A DNA stretch of 64,000 nucleotides from Serripes groenlandicus. Taxonomy: Eukaryota > Mollusca > Bivalvia > Cardiida > Cardiidae. The DNA is taken from positions 44,805,669 through 44,869,668 of the forward strand of contig JASEVX010000001.1 in assembly GCA_031761405.1 (NCBI GenBank), given 5' to 3'. Of this stretch, positions 20,828 through 30,640 are shown in pieces. The position numbers and the translations under genes are program-made. How positions within the stretch are numbered: position 1 is the stretch's first letter; every line of letters starts with the position of its first letter. The notes beneath the pieces were generated by a model, which was not told the origin of the DNA, did not search any database, and was given only the letters and a program-made list of their open reading frames with translations.

Positions 20828-21014
20828 ATTACATATTAGACACAACAATAAAGTACTTAACGATTGAAATTTATCAATCCATTCTCCTACTTTCACAGGC
20901 TGTTGTGTCTCAGTACTAAGTAAATAAATTAAATAAAAATAACTACAATGTGCTGCATTACCTGTAGGACTAGAAGTGTTGGCAGATGCCTCCCGACCGA
21001 TGCTGAAAAGTCAT
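20828..21014 (+). terminator. DIRS 3' untranslated region with polyadenylation signals
   Basis: AATAAA occurs in ACAACAATAAAGTAC just after the ORF3 stop and again in AAGTAAATAAATTAAATAAA. Either could end the element's transcript. Confidence 0.5.
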
Positions 21015-21107
21015 CAGGTAATAAATGACTGGTAATGTATTTTTGACATAAAAATGAAGTTTTTAAAGTAAAACATATTTTTATTAGAAAATACTTACCA
21101 GTCATTT
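21015..21107 (+). repeat. DIRS internal complementary region
   Basis: The first part (CAGGTAATAAATGACTGG to TTTTTGACATAAAAA) is the reverse complement of the outer left end (14601-14640). The second part (TGAAGTTTTTAAAGTAAAAC to CAGTCATTT) is the reverse complement of the outer right end (about 21290-21348). This is the template arrangement used by DIRS elements to restore their ends in a circle. Confidence 0.93.
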
Positions 21108-21154
21108 CATATTCCCGCCTCCCAACCCCGCGTCGTCAACCAACACTTACTTGA

Positions 21155-21303
21155 AAACTAAAAGTGACACGTTGACCTCGTGCGCCGGTATTTGCCGGTG
21201 ACCGTGTATATCACACGGGCGTGAGGGATACGCTAGGCGAGTTCTTTTTCTGGATGAATTAAGGGTTAGGAGATGTATATATCAGGTAATAAATGACTGG
21301 TAA
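21155..21303 (-). repeat. right inverted terminal repeat of the DIRS element
   Basis: Exact reverse complement of 14620-14768; the outer extension 21304-21348 is specific to this end. Confidence 0.93.
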
Positions 21304-21348
21304 GTATTTTCTAATAAAAATATGTTTTACTTTAAAAACTTCATTTTT

Positions 21349-21958
21349 GTTTACCTAATATGATCCATATTCGAACAGGGACTAGATATCATCAAGAGAA
21401 ACATTCTGACCAAATTTGAAACTGCTGAAGTAAAAAATGCGGCTTCTTCAGTGTTAACAAGATTTTCCTTCAATTTGGCCTGGTGACCTAGTTTTTGTGA
21501 ACAGACATGACCAATCTTCGAACTTGGCCTACATATCATCAAGAAAAACATTCTGATAAAGTTTCAACATGCTCAAGTTAAAATTGCAGCATTCAGAGTG
21601 TAAACAAGATTTTCCTTCAAAGTGGCCTAGTGACCTAGTTTCTGACCCAATATGACCAATACTTGAACTCGACCAAGATATCATTAAGACAAACATTCTA
21701 ACAAAAATGCGGCCCCCAGAGTGTTAACAAGGTTTTCCTTCAATTTGACCTAGTGACCTAGTTTTTGACCTCATATGGCCCTGTTTCGAACTTGTCCAAG
21801 ATCTGATGGAGATGAATGTTGAATGTTATTATAAACTTTCATGAAGATCGGATGCAAAATGTAGCTTGTAGAGTGTTAACAAGGCAATTGTTGACGACAC
21901 ACAACGGACAAAATGTGATCACAACAGCTCACCTTGAGCACTTCGTGCACAGGTGATC
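21349..21958 (+). repeat. right piece of the interrupted tandem-type repeat
   Basis: Four to five diverged units of about 140 bases, each with AACAAGATTTTCCTTC, CCTAGTGACCTAG and TATCATCAAG landmarks. It ends CACCTTGAGCACTTCGTGC, the usual end of this molluscan repeat. With 14455-14600 it formed one element before the DIRS insertion. Confidence 0.75.
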
Positions 21959-21989
21959 CAAAAATAATATATTCTGAATCAAGAGAACA

Positions 21990-22110
21990 CTTTTAAACCT
22001 TTCCCGCAAACAAAGAATATGCAGATAAAACACCTGGGAAAAATGATAGAAAAACTCTCTGAATGAAAGTATATGTGGACGACATTTATGTAGGCAACAC
22101 TTAAACTGCC
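21990..22110 (+). repeat. MITE left-end fragment
   Basis: TTAAACCTTTCCCGCAAAC and a decayed left arm; right half missing. Confidence 0.45.
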
Positions 22111-22600
22111 TTGCTATGGAGATAGCTTTTATAGCTACTTGGAAGAGCATTCAGCTTCGGACCATATGGCTACACATACATATTTATTATATAACCTATA
22201 AATAGACACTTTTTCATTGGCTAAAAAGTAACTTTTTAGAAAAAATATCTTGCGATATGCACCGTTTTTTTCTGATATGCACCAGTTTTATAAATAGTAA
22301 CAGGGGAATCACGGGGAATCCCATGAGCCGCCTATTAATATCCTTCGCCTTTGTATGTATGCTACGGAATTTTCCGAGGCGCGTTCCGAATGACCACGGA
22401 AACTTCTTGTTCGGATGATCATGATTAAATGCAATCAAGCGTTTGACTTCCATTGATTATTTCCTGTGTTTCCAAACGAATTGGTCAATATAACTCAAAC
22501 TGTACAGAAATGTTCCTTGAGTGGTCCTCTGTTTTCTTTTAAGTTGATCAATATCAAAACAATATGATAAATTGAGGTTTATATAATAAAACAGTTATGG
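22111..22600. other. no recognisable gene
   Basis: Unassigned sequence. GATATGCACC occurs twice near 22254 and 22273. A 79-codon minus-strand ORF (22214-22453) resembles nothing known to me. Confidence 0.35.
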
Positions 22601-23140
22601 GGTTTTCAGCTGTTATACAATCATGATGTTGATATGTACCTCGGCATAGGTAACGGTCAAGGTTACAGTGACAAAATGTTGGTACAAGACACATTCACTG
22701 CCAATGATGCATCTTGAAAGAGAATTTGGTAATGCCCAATTTGATAACATAGGAGATAAGGCCAAGACAACTCTTTTCTTTATATAAGATCAAAGGAAAA
22801 GGTCAAGGTCAAATTGATCAAATTTTGGTATGCAACACACCATCTTCCCAAGATGTATGTGCATACCACATTCAGTAACTCAAAATGAAATTGTATAGGA
22901 GATATGGCCTGGACAAGGTGAAGCCCGATTTATCCTTAAATTGGGTTAGAGCCCAAGGTCAAGGTCACAGTGACTCAATTTTTCGCATGTGACACTTTCT
23001 CTTCCCATGAGGAATGTGCATACCCGATATGGTAACTCTTAAATAGAGTGAAATGGTATAGGAGGTATGGCGTGGACAATGTTGGGTGGAAGGAAGGATG
23101 CACCAACAGATAGAAGAGGTGCAAACCTATATTCCCCTAC
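22601..23140 (+). repeat. degenerate tandem repeat with GGTCAAGGTCA motifs
   Basis: Three diverged units of roughly 170-180 bases, each with AAGGTCAAGGTCA or GGTCAAGGTTACAGTGAC and TATAGGAGATATGGCCTGG landmarks, ending near GGATGCACCAACAGATAG. Confidence 0.6.
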
Positions 23141-23552
23141 TATTTATGAAGCTAACTACTTGCAGAGTTTGAATGGTTAAACCAGTTTTGTCCATAATAA
23201 GGTTGTCTATATAGCCTTTTGCTTGCTAATCAGTATCCTCATTTCCAAACTACCTAACCATTACCAGATCATTATCATTTTTTGAGTAACATGTGTATTG
23301 ATAAAATAATCTAGAGCAAACAATTGAAGTATAATTTTCCATAATATAATTTTTTTTCTTAAGATATTTTTGATGCATCTGGCATAACTACAAAACATGT
23401 TTTCAGTGGTGACTGTAAGACGAGTATTCTTCTTTATAAATCATATCCAAAGTAAGTGATTGATTCAAATAGAAAGTATGATGCCAATCTGTATGCATCC
23501 ATAGTTCTACTGAACAGTCAAGTCGATCCAAAGAACAACCTCAAAAGGGTGT
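23141..23552. other. no recognisable content
   Basis: Spacer; GTTGTCTATATAGCCTTTTGC near 23203 is shared with 35056 and 40480, so part of it is a dispersed repeat. Confidence 0.35.
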
Positions 23553-23711
23553 CAAACTTTTTCCCGCATACAGGAATTCTGCAGCAGATCACTGAGAAAT
23601 ATCCAGGCAAAAATATGGAAATATCATGAGAAATTTCTCCATTTGCCACAATGCATTCAAATAGTGTTGCTGCAGAGACGTCAGAAGTCTCTGTATATGG
23701 AAAGGGGTTAA
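23553..23711 (+). repeat. TTAA MITE, shortened
   Basis: Left CTTTTTCCCGCATACAGG, right TATGGAAAGGGGTTAA; the first arm of the hairpin is deleted. Confidence 0.6.
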
Positions 23712-24171
23712 CAATACACGTGTCAGCCTTATTTCCCAAATTAAGGGACCAAAGCTGCAGAAATTTGATTGGGAACATACTGGTTATTCAAATTTGATGG
23801 AAATTTAATGTCTTTTAGTATAAGTGACAAAGTTGAATGATGATATGATTACAATTATTTCAATATTATGAGCGCAGACAAATCTTCTGTTGACAACTAT
23901 GCGGCTATAGTTCAAGCATTTCTTGAGAGGGCAAGGTTCCATTGGGTATTGATCTTAGCCAATATATAATAAATTGTACCCTTACACATAGTGACCAAGT
24001 TCAGTGAGAAATGGATAAGGAATTGATGTTTAAGTTACAGGGAAAAGATAACAAAAAACTACCCCAGAAAGGTTCCATTTATATTGATGTATGTGTTATG
24101 CTGCTTTCAACTATTGTTCAATTATATCACTTGTGTAAGTTACCAGTATTACTGGTGACCCATTTATCCTG
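23712..24171. other. no recognisable content
   Basis: AT-rich spacer with no ORF or repeat that I can support. Confidence 0.35.
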
Positions 24172-24660
24172 ACAGAAGCAATTTCTCCTTTTACCACAAA
24201 TCTTTCAAAAGTTGCTTTCTCTAAATGCGTCAAAATCTGTCTGCTAGTGAGAAAGTGTTAATGTGCATTAGGCAAAAAACATTGTGGCAGAAGTCCTCAT
24301 CTGCAAATGAGTCAAAATGCATATGAGCCGTCCCGCTAGAAAACCAACAATATGGTCTCTGCCTAAAGCATCGACTTGGATCAGTCTAAGCATGCCGCAC
24401 AGGCTAACCAGGACAGACTCTTTTTCCCTCTTGTGGATTTTCTGTTTCAGGAATCATTACTTTATACCTCTATTCCCCTTAGACGGAATGTGTCAGCCCG
24501 GATCTGGCTGTGCGGACTGTGCAGGCTGATCTGGGTCGATACATTACGCAGAAGCCATAATGTTGGTTTTCTCACGGGACGGCTCATATGCAAGTGAGAA
24601 AAGAATTTGCATCTTTTACAATAATGTCTTCAAATGTTATCAGTGAAAGGGTAGAGCGTG
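24172..24660 (+). repeat. MITE halves, the second interrupted by another MITE
   Basis: 24172-24263 is a right half ending GTGAGAAAGTGTTAA. A second right half (AACATTGTGGCAGAAG...GTCAAAATGCA, continuing TGCAAGTGAGAAAAG after 24588) is split by the element at 24322-24588. Confidence 0.65.
24322..24588. mobile_element. MITE with TATGAGCCGTCCCG ends, TGCA target copy
   Basis: 267 bases with inverted ends TATGAGCCGTCCCG and CGGGACGGCTCATA, extended by AGAAAACCAAC / GTTGGTTTTCT. TGCA is duplicated at 24318-24321 and 24589-24592. A relative lacking one end lies at 59199-59445. The two overlapping plus-strand ORFs of about 70 codons in it are not genes. Confidence 0.8.
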
Positions 24661-25083
24661 GAATGAAGAGTTCATATAAACACCTCTCCAAGGAATTTCC
24701 AATATAGCACTAAAGCTAAAATAGGGGCAACTTCAACTACATATATCAGAATGCAAAGACTGTGACAGTCAAAGTTATATACAGAATTGTTCTAACTAGG
24801 AATAATGTAGGAAAATTTACATAATGACATGGAATTATTTCCTCATCTTTATATAATATATTTTGAAGTCTTACCAGTATTTATGCTTAAAACAGAATTG
24901 GGAGGGAAAATATCTTAATACTTGGAAAACTGTAAGTAGATCTATGTTGAACATTATATGAAACACAGAAATGTATTGTTCTGTGAATCTGACAAAAGGA
25001 ACAAACATTTAGAATAGTAGTTTGGTAATACATACTGGGAAAAGTACTACTTTTATACAATATATTTCTAACTCAAAAAGTAC
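24661..25083. other. no recognisable content
   Basis: AT-rich spacer with no ORF or repeat that I can support. Confidence 0.35.
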
Positions 25084-25250
25084 TCCAAACACTTTCTCTC
25101 ATAAAATCTGCAGCAGATGACTGAAAATATCAAGGCAAAAAATATGGAAAAAATCTTTATAATTAAAAATATTATTAATTAATAAAGTTGAAAATATTGT
25201 GGCAAAAAGAGACATTGCTGACTATGTCTACATGTTAAAAAGGGCTAATA
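25084..25250 (+). repeat. TTAA MITE, shortened
   Basis: CACTTTCTCTCATAAAATCTGCAGCAGATG at the left; the right arm is mostly lost. Confidence 0.5.
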
Positions 25251-25404
25251 AATAAATAATCAAGAGTTTTATCCTTTGTATGCAGATGTTTAGAATTAAA
25301 AGAATCTGAAATTAACATCTTGTATAAGGGTTTATATAAAAGTTGTATCATGTTTCCTTACAACATCATGGAGTTCTACAGAGAAGTTCAGAGTTTACTG
25401 TTTG

Positions 25405-25545
25405 GAAAAGAGATCACTCACCTGAATTCTAATGCATAACACATCAAGATAATTATTGTGACAAAGATTCATAATGCTTAAGTTCAAAATGCAACCTCCA
25501 AAGTATTAACAAGATTTTCCTTCATTTGACCTAGTGACCTATTCT
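25405..25545 (+). repeat. fragment of the repeat that hosts the DIRS element
   Basis: Matches 14470-14605 closely (ATCAAGATAATTATT, TTAACAAGATTTTCCTTC, GTGACCTATTCTTTTTT) but without an insertion, and so shows what the empty site looked like. Confidence 0.65.
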
Positions 25546-25835
25546 TTTTTATTTTGCCACAATATTTTCAAAAGTTGTCAGAAAGCATCTGTATGAGGGA
25601 AACAGTTAACCCTTTCCCTCATACGACAATTCTGCAGCAGACGACTTTGAACGTATTTTGTCAAAACATAGAAAATCTCCATAATTGAATGGATAACCTA
25701 TGACTAAAAGTGGAAAACATTGTGGCAAAAGGAGAAATTGCACGTTCTGTGCAATTTCTTCTTTTGTCACTATGTTTTCAAAAAGCCGTCTGCCGCAGAG
25801 GCGTCAGAAAGCGTCTATATGAGGGAAAGGGTTAA
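25546..25835 (+). repeat. MITE right half followed by a full young TTAA MITE
   Basis: 25546-25609 is a right half. 25606-25835 is a full copy with TTAA at both ends and hairpin GAAATTGCACGTTCTGTGCAATTTC. Confidence 0.8.
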
Positions 25836-25903
25836 AGAACCAATAAAATTTAATGGTATCTGTAACAATTTTACTGGTAAAGGTCATGATCATTAATCTA
25901 TAT

Positions 25904-26075
25904 TTAACCCTTTCAGACTTGCAAACGCATTCTGACGCATGTGAAGCAGATGTCTTTTGAAATCATGTTAACTGTATTCAATGAGAAATCTTTCCTTTAA
26001 AGAGTTTTCCATATTTTGTGGCTAAAAATTTCAAAGTCCCCTACTGAATATTCATTGTATGTTGGAAAAGGTTAA
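25904..26075 (-). mobile_element. TTAA MITE, older shortened copy
   Basis: TTAACCCTTTCAGACTTGC to GTTGGAAAAGGTTAA; half of the hairpin is lost. Confidence 0.65.
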
Positions 26076-26126
26076 ATCAAAACACAACTTTCATTTCTAA
26101 TGACAGTTTATTTTAATTTTCAGCTT

Positions 26127-26350
26127 TTAACCTTTTCCCAGATACAGACACTTTCTGATGCCAGCAGACGACTTTTGAAAACAGTGTGACAAAAGGAGAA
26201 ATTGCTCAAAACAAGCATGTTTTCCTTTTCCTACAATGTTTTCAACTCATTTAAAAAATTTAGCTTTCATTTATAGAGGTTTGCCAGATTTTTGCATAGG
26301 GTGGTTTCAATGTCGTCTGCTGCAGATTTGCTGTATAGGGAAAGGGTTAA
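26127..26350 (-). mobile_element. TTAA MITE upstream of the second GPCR
   Basis: TTAACCTTTTCCCAGATAC to AGGGAAAGGGTTAA, ending 60 bases before the splice acceptor at 26409-26410. The first GPCR has a MITE in the same relative place. Confidence 0.78.
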
Positions 26351-26410
26351 CCAATCAATGTTAAAAACTTAAGTATAACATTTCAGACAATCAGTCTTTT
26401 TCTGTTTTAG

Positions 26411-26476
26411 CTCATCAGAAAAGAAAGATAATGGAAATGCTGTAAAGAATTTACCAACACCAAGGCTATATAATCC
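26411..26476 (+). promoter_or_regulatory. 5' UTR part of the second GPCR after a splice acceptor
   Basis: CAGTCTTTTTCTGTTTTAG ends at 26410, so the coding exon likely begins at 26411 and is preceded by an unseen non-coding exon, as for the gene at 7600. Confidence 0.5.
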
Positions 26477-27269
26477 ATGACAAACTTCAGTGTAACCTTC
26501 AATTATACAGAGATTATCTCAGATCTCCAGATATCCTCATTTAACCATAGCTTAACAACAGTCCAACAGCATTCCGCATTTTACATCATAGTTTGTGCGG
26601 TAGGACTAGTTTTTGCTTTTGGAATAATAATTTTGAATGGGATTGTGATTAAAGCCCTCTTGTTGTCCAGAACAAGTCAGGATGTGTCACATTGTGCCGT
26701 GGCCTATCTCTCATTGGCTGATCTACTGACGGGCGTAATTTTGATATATTTAGTTCTATTTGGATTGATGGAGTTTGAAAATCTATATGAGTGTTTAATT
26801 CGAATTGGCCTTATCTATACAGTATCACTGAGTTCTTACATCCATCTGCTTGCCATAACAATAGATAGATACATCAAAATTATTCACCCATTTCATTATT
26901 CTAGCATATTCGAAATCACGACCATCAAAACTATGTCATTCATTATTTGGTTATTCTCAGCTGTTATTGGATTTTTACCCTTGTTGGGATGGCATAAAGA
27001 GATAACACATGCATTTCACAATGACAGAGAGTGTCTATTTTTTGGCGTCATCACAGACGGATATTTCATTCTGAACTTTACCATCAATGTGTGCATTATC
27101 ACACTCACATCACTGCTATATGGGAGAATAATTTATGTGGCAAGAAAGCATCACAATGCGATATCTAGTCATCAGCCCAGCTCCATGATTATTGATAAAC
27201 ATGCATGGAAGTTAGCAAGAACAGTTTTCCTGGTTGTTGTTGTGACCAATCTACTGTGGTTACCTGGAG
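26477..27269 (+). CDS. class A GPCR paralogue, exon 1 (TM1-TM6)
   Basis: Encodes a short glycosylatable N-terminus (NFS at 3, NYT at 9, NHS at 23) and six helices. N54 is the TM1 Asn, LAD (80-82) carries the TM2 Asp, C106 and C186 are the probable disulphide pair, DRY is intact at 130-132, and W158 is in TM4. Unlike most class A receptors the TM5 Pro is replaced (NVCIITLTSLLY), and TM6 has LWLP (260-263) with Leu before the Trp instead of Cys. The ATG at 26477 (CCATGACAAAC) is the first in frame after the acceptor. The exon ends after G 27269 at GTAAGT, phase 1, the same intron position as its paralogue. YECLxRxGLI and RYIKII are shared with that receptor, indicating an old tandem duplication. 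Confidence 0.88.
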
Positions 27270-27274
27270 GTAAG

Positions 27275-28147
27275 TTAACCCTTTCCCACCTATAGATGCA
27301 TCTGCAGCAGATGACTTTTGAAAACATTGTGACAAAAGAAGAAATTGATCAAAACGAGCAATTTCTCCTTTTGCTGAAATCTTTCCAACATTTTTCCAGT
27401 AATTAAACCTTCATTTCTAGATATTCCATATCTTCCGTAGATGTTTTCAAAGTTGTCTGCTGCAGAATTGTTGTATGTGGGAAAGGGTTAATCCTGACTC
27501 ATGGGGAAATACAAATGTAGTAGACGACTTTTGAAAACATTGTGACAAAAAGAGAAAATGCTTATGTTGAGCAAAATTCACCTTTTGAAACTATGCTTTT
27601 CAACTTTAATCAAAAATTAATCTTTCTTTTATAGAAATGTTCATTAGTTTTGCTTAAATGTGGTCAAAGTTGTTTGCTACCGGGTTTTTTATTGTATGAA
27701 AGAGCTGACTACTTAACCCTTTCCCACATATTGGTGCTTTCTGACGCCTCTGCAGCAGACAAAATTTGAAAGCATTGTTGCCAAAGATGAAATTGCTCAT
27801 AATGAGCAATTTCTCCTTTTGTCACAATGATGTCAACACTTTTCAATGGTTATACCTTCATATTAACCCTTTCCCTCATATAGACGCTTTCGGACGACTC
27901 TGCAGCAGACGGCTTTTTGCAAACATAGTGACAAAAGAAGAAATTGCACAAAACGTGCAATTTCTCCTTTTGACACAATGTTTTCTACTTTTTGTCATAG
28001 GTTATCCATTCAATTATGGAGATTTTCTATGTTTTGACAAAATACGTTCAAAGTCGTCTGCTGCAGAATTGTCGTATGAGGGAAAGGGTTAAAGAGATAT
28101 TTTCAAAGTCGTCTGATGCATGTTTGGTGTATGTGGGAAAGGGTTAA
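27275..28147 (-). repeat. run of TTAA MITEs in the GPCR intron
   Basis: 27275-27491 is a - copy whose left TTAA is part of the splice donor context GTAAGTTAACCC. 27488-27716 is degenerate. 27713-27866 is a shortened copy. 27863-28092 is a full young copy with hairpin GAAATTGCACAAAACGTGCAATTTC. 28089-28147 is a right half. Each adjoins the next through a shared TTAA. Confidence 0.8.
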
Positions 28148-28249
28148 ATTACTTGTCCATCTTCATAAGCTGAATGTACTTTGTAAAAAAACTTTCCTAT
28201 TAGGATATTGTTGGCTGATTGCAAAACAGTTGTAACTAAATAAATTACA

Positions 28250-28473
28250 GTGTTGACTCTTTTCAACATTCAGGAGCATTCTGAATCCTTACCAGCATAC
28301 AACTTTTGAAAACATTGTGGCAAAAGAAGATAATGATCATAATGAGCAATTTCTTCTTTTGCCATAATGTTGTCAACTGAATTCAATAATTAAACTTTTA
28401 TTTATAGAGCTTTTCCATATTGAAGAATAGATGTTTCCAAAAGGTGTCTGCTGCACAATTGTTGTATGTAGGA
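28250..28473 (-). mobile_element. TTAA MITE, older copy
   Basis: Left end decayed (GACTCTTTTCAACATTC), right arm GGTGTCTGCTGCACAATTG, hairpin TGATCATAATGAGCA. Confidence 0.6.
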
Positions 28474-28518
28474 AAGGCTTTTGCTAAAAAATATTGAAAT
28501 TAAATGTACAAAGCAGCC

Positions 28519-28885
28519 TTTACCTTTCCCACATACAACAAATCTGCAGCAGACAACTTTGGAAACATGTGGACGAAAATTTTGAAAATCCCTATAAATG
28601 AGGGTATATTTACTGAAAAAAGTTGAAACATTGTGGCAAAAGGAGAAATTGCTTGTTTTGAGCAATTTCTTCTTTTGTCACAATGTTTTCCACTTTTTGT
28701 CACTATGTTTTCAAAAAAGCCGTCTGCTGCAGAGGCGTCAGAAAGCGTCTATATGAGGGAAAGGGTTAATACAATTGTAAATTCACATCAGCCTACTCAT
28801 ATTGATCTGGATCTTTTGTCACATTGTTTTCAAAATTCGTCTGCAGCAGAAGTTCAGAAAGAGTCTACATGTGGGAAAGGGTAAA
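28519..28885 (+). repeat. TTAA MITE plus flank that recurs at 30.5 kb
   Basis: 28519-28769 is a + copy with an extra internal segment (ACAATGTTTTCCACTTTTTGTC). The next 45 bases (ACAATTGTAAATTCACATC to GATCTGGATCT) are the same as those after the MITE at 30420-30640. 28813-28885 is a further MITE right half. Confidence 0.7.
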
Positions 28886-29046
28886 CTTATAACACAAGGA
28901 ACCAACAAGACACTTGTAGTCATATGGGACACTATGGACAACAGAGAAGTACCAGATCATCCTGCACCTCCACAGTATGATCAGAACCTTCCCCTCTGTT
29001 CATCATCTAGCATTACAAACCTCCATATATGAATGAACAATTATGG

Positions 29047-29179
29047 AATAAAGTTGGAAACATTATGGCACGAGAAGAATTTGCAAATCATGATTAATTT
29101 CTCCTTTTATCACTATGTTTTCATAAAGAGACTGCTGCAGAGGCATCAGAAAGAGCCTGTATGTAGGAAAGAGTTTATC
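29047..29179 (+). repeat. MITE right half
   Basis: AACATTATGGCACGAG, hairpin remnant, GACTGCTGCAGAGGCATCAG, and TGTAGGAAAGAGTTTA end. Confidence 0.6.
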
Positions 29180-29462
29180 AGAAAACATTAGTTTGTGGGT
29201 TTTCATTTGACATATGAGCCTGTGCAAGGGAAAAGGTACAAGTTGGCATTTCTGAACAAAGCCTGTGCTGTATATCTGCTCATTATTATCAGAATTTACA
29301 TACATAATCAGAAACATTATGTATAAAATATGTGAGAGTTGTAGATCTGGATCGGACTGTGCAGTTGCAAAGGCTTATCTGGCTCTATACTGTTTACAAA
29401 ACCCCAGTAGTACCTTTACTCATGCACTGGCTAATAATGATATTCTTTTCCTCTGTTTTCAG

Positions 29463-29695
29463 CCATACTGATAATACTACACATATCCGGAACGCTAAAC
29501 CACATTTCCATTGATACCAAAGGAGAGCTTCTGGCTTACAGTGGTCTGTTTGCATATGTAAATTGTTTTATAAATCAAATCATCTATGCGTTTAAGATCA
29601 CTTCAGTAAAACGACTGTTTTACTACACATTTTGCTGTCGACAGTATGATCGACGAAGCTCCACTTTGACACCGGAATTCTATGAGATGGGCTGA
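29463..29695 (+). CDS. class A GPCR paralogue, exon 2 (TM7 and tail)
   Basis: Preceded by TTTTCCTCTGTTTTCAG and completing the phase 1 codon, this exon gives a 341-residue receptor with 26477-27269 (intron 2193 bases). TM7 carries NQIIY (residues 302-306) in place of NPxxY. Then come a basic helix-8 region (KRLFYY), FCCR as a possible palmitoylation site, and a short tail ending in a TGA at 29693-29695. With the missing TM5 Pro and altered TM6, the activation motifs are relaxed in this copy while the frame and splice sites are intact, so it is more likely a diverged receptor than a pseudogene. A MITE begins about 7 bases after the stop. Confidence 0.85.
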
Positions 29696-29701
29696 TGATG
29701 T

Positions 29702-29908
29702 ATTAATTCTTACCCACATACACATGACATTTTGATGCCATTAGAACAGATGACATTTGAAATAATTGTGGCAAAAGGCGAAATATCTCCTTTTGCCACA
29801 ATGTTTTCAATACTATTCAATAATTTTCCCTTAACGTGAGTTTCTATAATTTTGCCTAGACATTTCCAAATTTGTCTGCTGCTGATTTGTTGTATGTGGG
29901 AAAGCGTA
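29702..29908 (-). mobile_element. TTAA MITE immediately after the GPCR stop
   Basis: Starts near ATTAATTCTTACCCACATAC and ends GTATGTGGGAAAGCG; hairpin much shortened. Any 3' UTR must run through it. Confidence 0.65.
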
Positions 29909-29982
29909 AAAATAAGTATCTACCCTGGAAGCATTAAACATGTAGTGATACAATATCAAAAAGAGTACAATGTTTTATCTTG

Positions 29983-30346
29983 CTTAACCCATTACCTCAC
30001 ACAGACGACATTTGACACCTGCCATTGAACATGAATTGTGAAAACATTGCAATAAAAGGTGAAATTGCTCAAAATCAGCAATTTCAACTTTTATTGCAAT
30101 ATTTTTAATTGTATAGCGACGACCTTTGAAAAGTCATGTGAAGTAATGGGTTTAAAGAACTCCAATTCTAGATGCTTTCTGACGCCTCTGCAGCAGACGG
30201 CTTTTTGAAAACATAGTAACAAAATGTCACAATGTTTTCCACTTTTTGTCATAGGTTATCCATTCAATTATGGAGATTTTCTATGTTTTGACAAAATATG
30301 TTCAAAGTCGTCTGCTGCGGAATTGTCGTATGAGGGAAAGGGTTAA
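29983..30346 (-). repeat. two TTAA MITEs
   Basis: 29983-30154 is a variant with ends TTAACCCATTACCTCACAC and GTAATGGGTTTAA. 30171-30346 is a young - copy that has lost its left terminus and half of the hairpin but keeps TATGAGGGAAAGGGTTAA. Confidence 0.68.
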
Positions 30347-30419
30347 GAACTACAATTCTAATCTAAATCAAAATACAGTACAATTGGGACAAGCTCTGGG
30401 TAAACCAACCATATGGCAT

Positions 30420-30640
30420 TTAACCCTTTCCGTCATACGACAATTCTGCAGCAGACGACTTTGAACATATTTTGTCAAAACATGACAAAAAGTGGAAAAC
30501 ATTGTGGCAAAAGGAGAAATTGCACGTTTTGTGCAATTTCTCCTTTTGCCACAATGTTTTCCACTTTTTGTCACTAAGTTTTCAAAAAAGCCGTCTGCTG
30601 CAGAGGCGTCAGAAAGCGTCTATATGAGGGAAAGGGTTAA
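30420..30640 (+). mobile_element. TTAA MITE with a perfect 43-bp hairpin
   Basis: TTAACCCTTTCCGTCATACG to GAGGGAAAGGGTTAA. Bases 30483-30525 are the exact reverse complement of 30531-30573, with a five-base GTTTT loop. This is the longest perfect hairpin that I found in the family. Confidence 0.88.

Larger units (their letters stand above)
14601..21348 (+). mobile_element. DIRS-type tyrosine recombinase retrotransposon, complete
   Basis: The 6.75-kb element has all the hallmarks of the DIRS order: inverted terminal repeats with unequal outer extensions, an internal complementary region matching both outer ends, a gag-like ORF, an RT/RNase H ORF and a tyrosine recombinase ORF, and no integrase. 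The three ORFs lack stops or visible frameshifts and the ITRs are identical, so insertion is probably recent. It is inserted within a run of T (14600-14605 at the left, 21344-21348 at the right). The interrupted host repeat continues at 21349. No target duplication is needed, in keeping with recombinase-mediated insertion of a circle. Confidence 0.93.

Noticed and set aside
24317..24597. Overlapping 70- and 73-codon ORFs
   Set aside because: They are inside the TATGAGCCG MITE.
27766..28092. ORFs of 60-110 codons rich in TKEEIAQ or LLQPQ-like strings
   Set aside because: They recur wherever a TTAA MITE lies and are translations of the MITE.
28886..29032. Possible dynein or other exon near TLVVIWDTMDNREVPDH
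   Set aside because: The stretch reads open for about 45 codons on the + strand, but I see no matching family and no acceptor/donor pair.
26477..29695. Second GPCR as a pseudogene
   Set aside because: Motif changes are notable, but frame, splice sites, cysteine pair, DRY and stop are in order.
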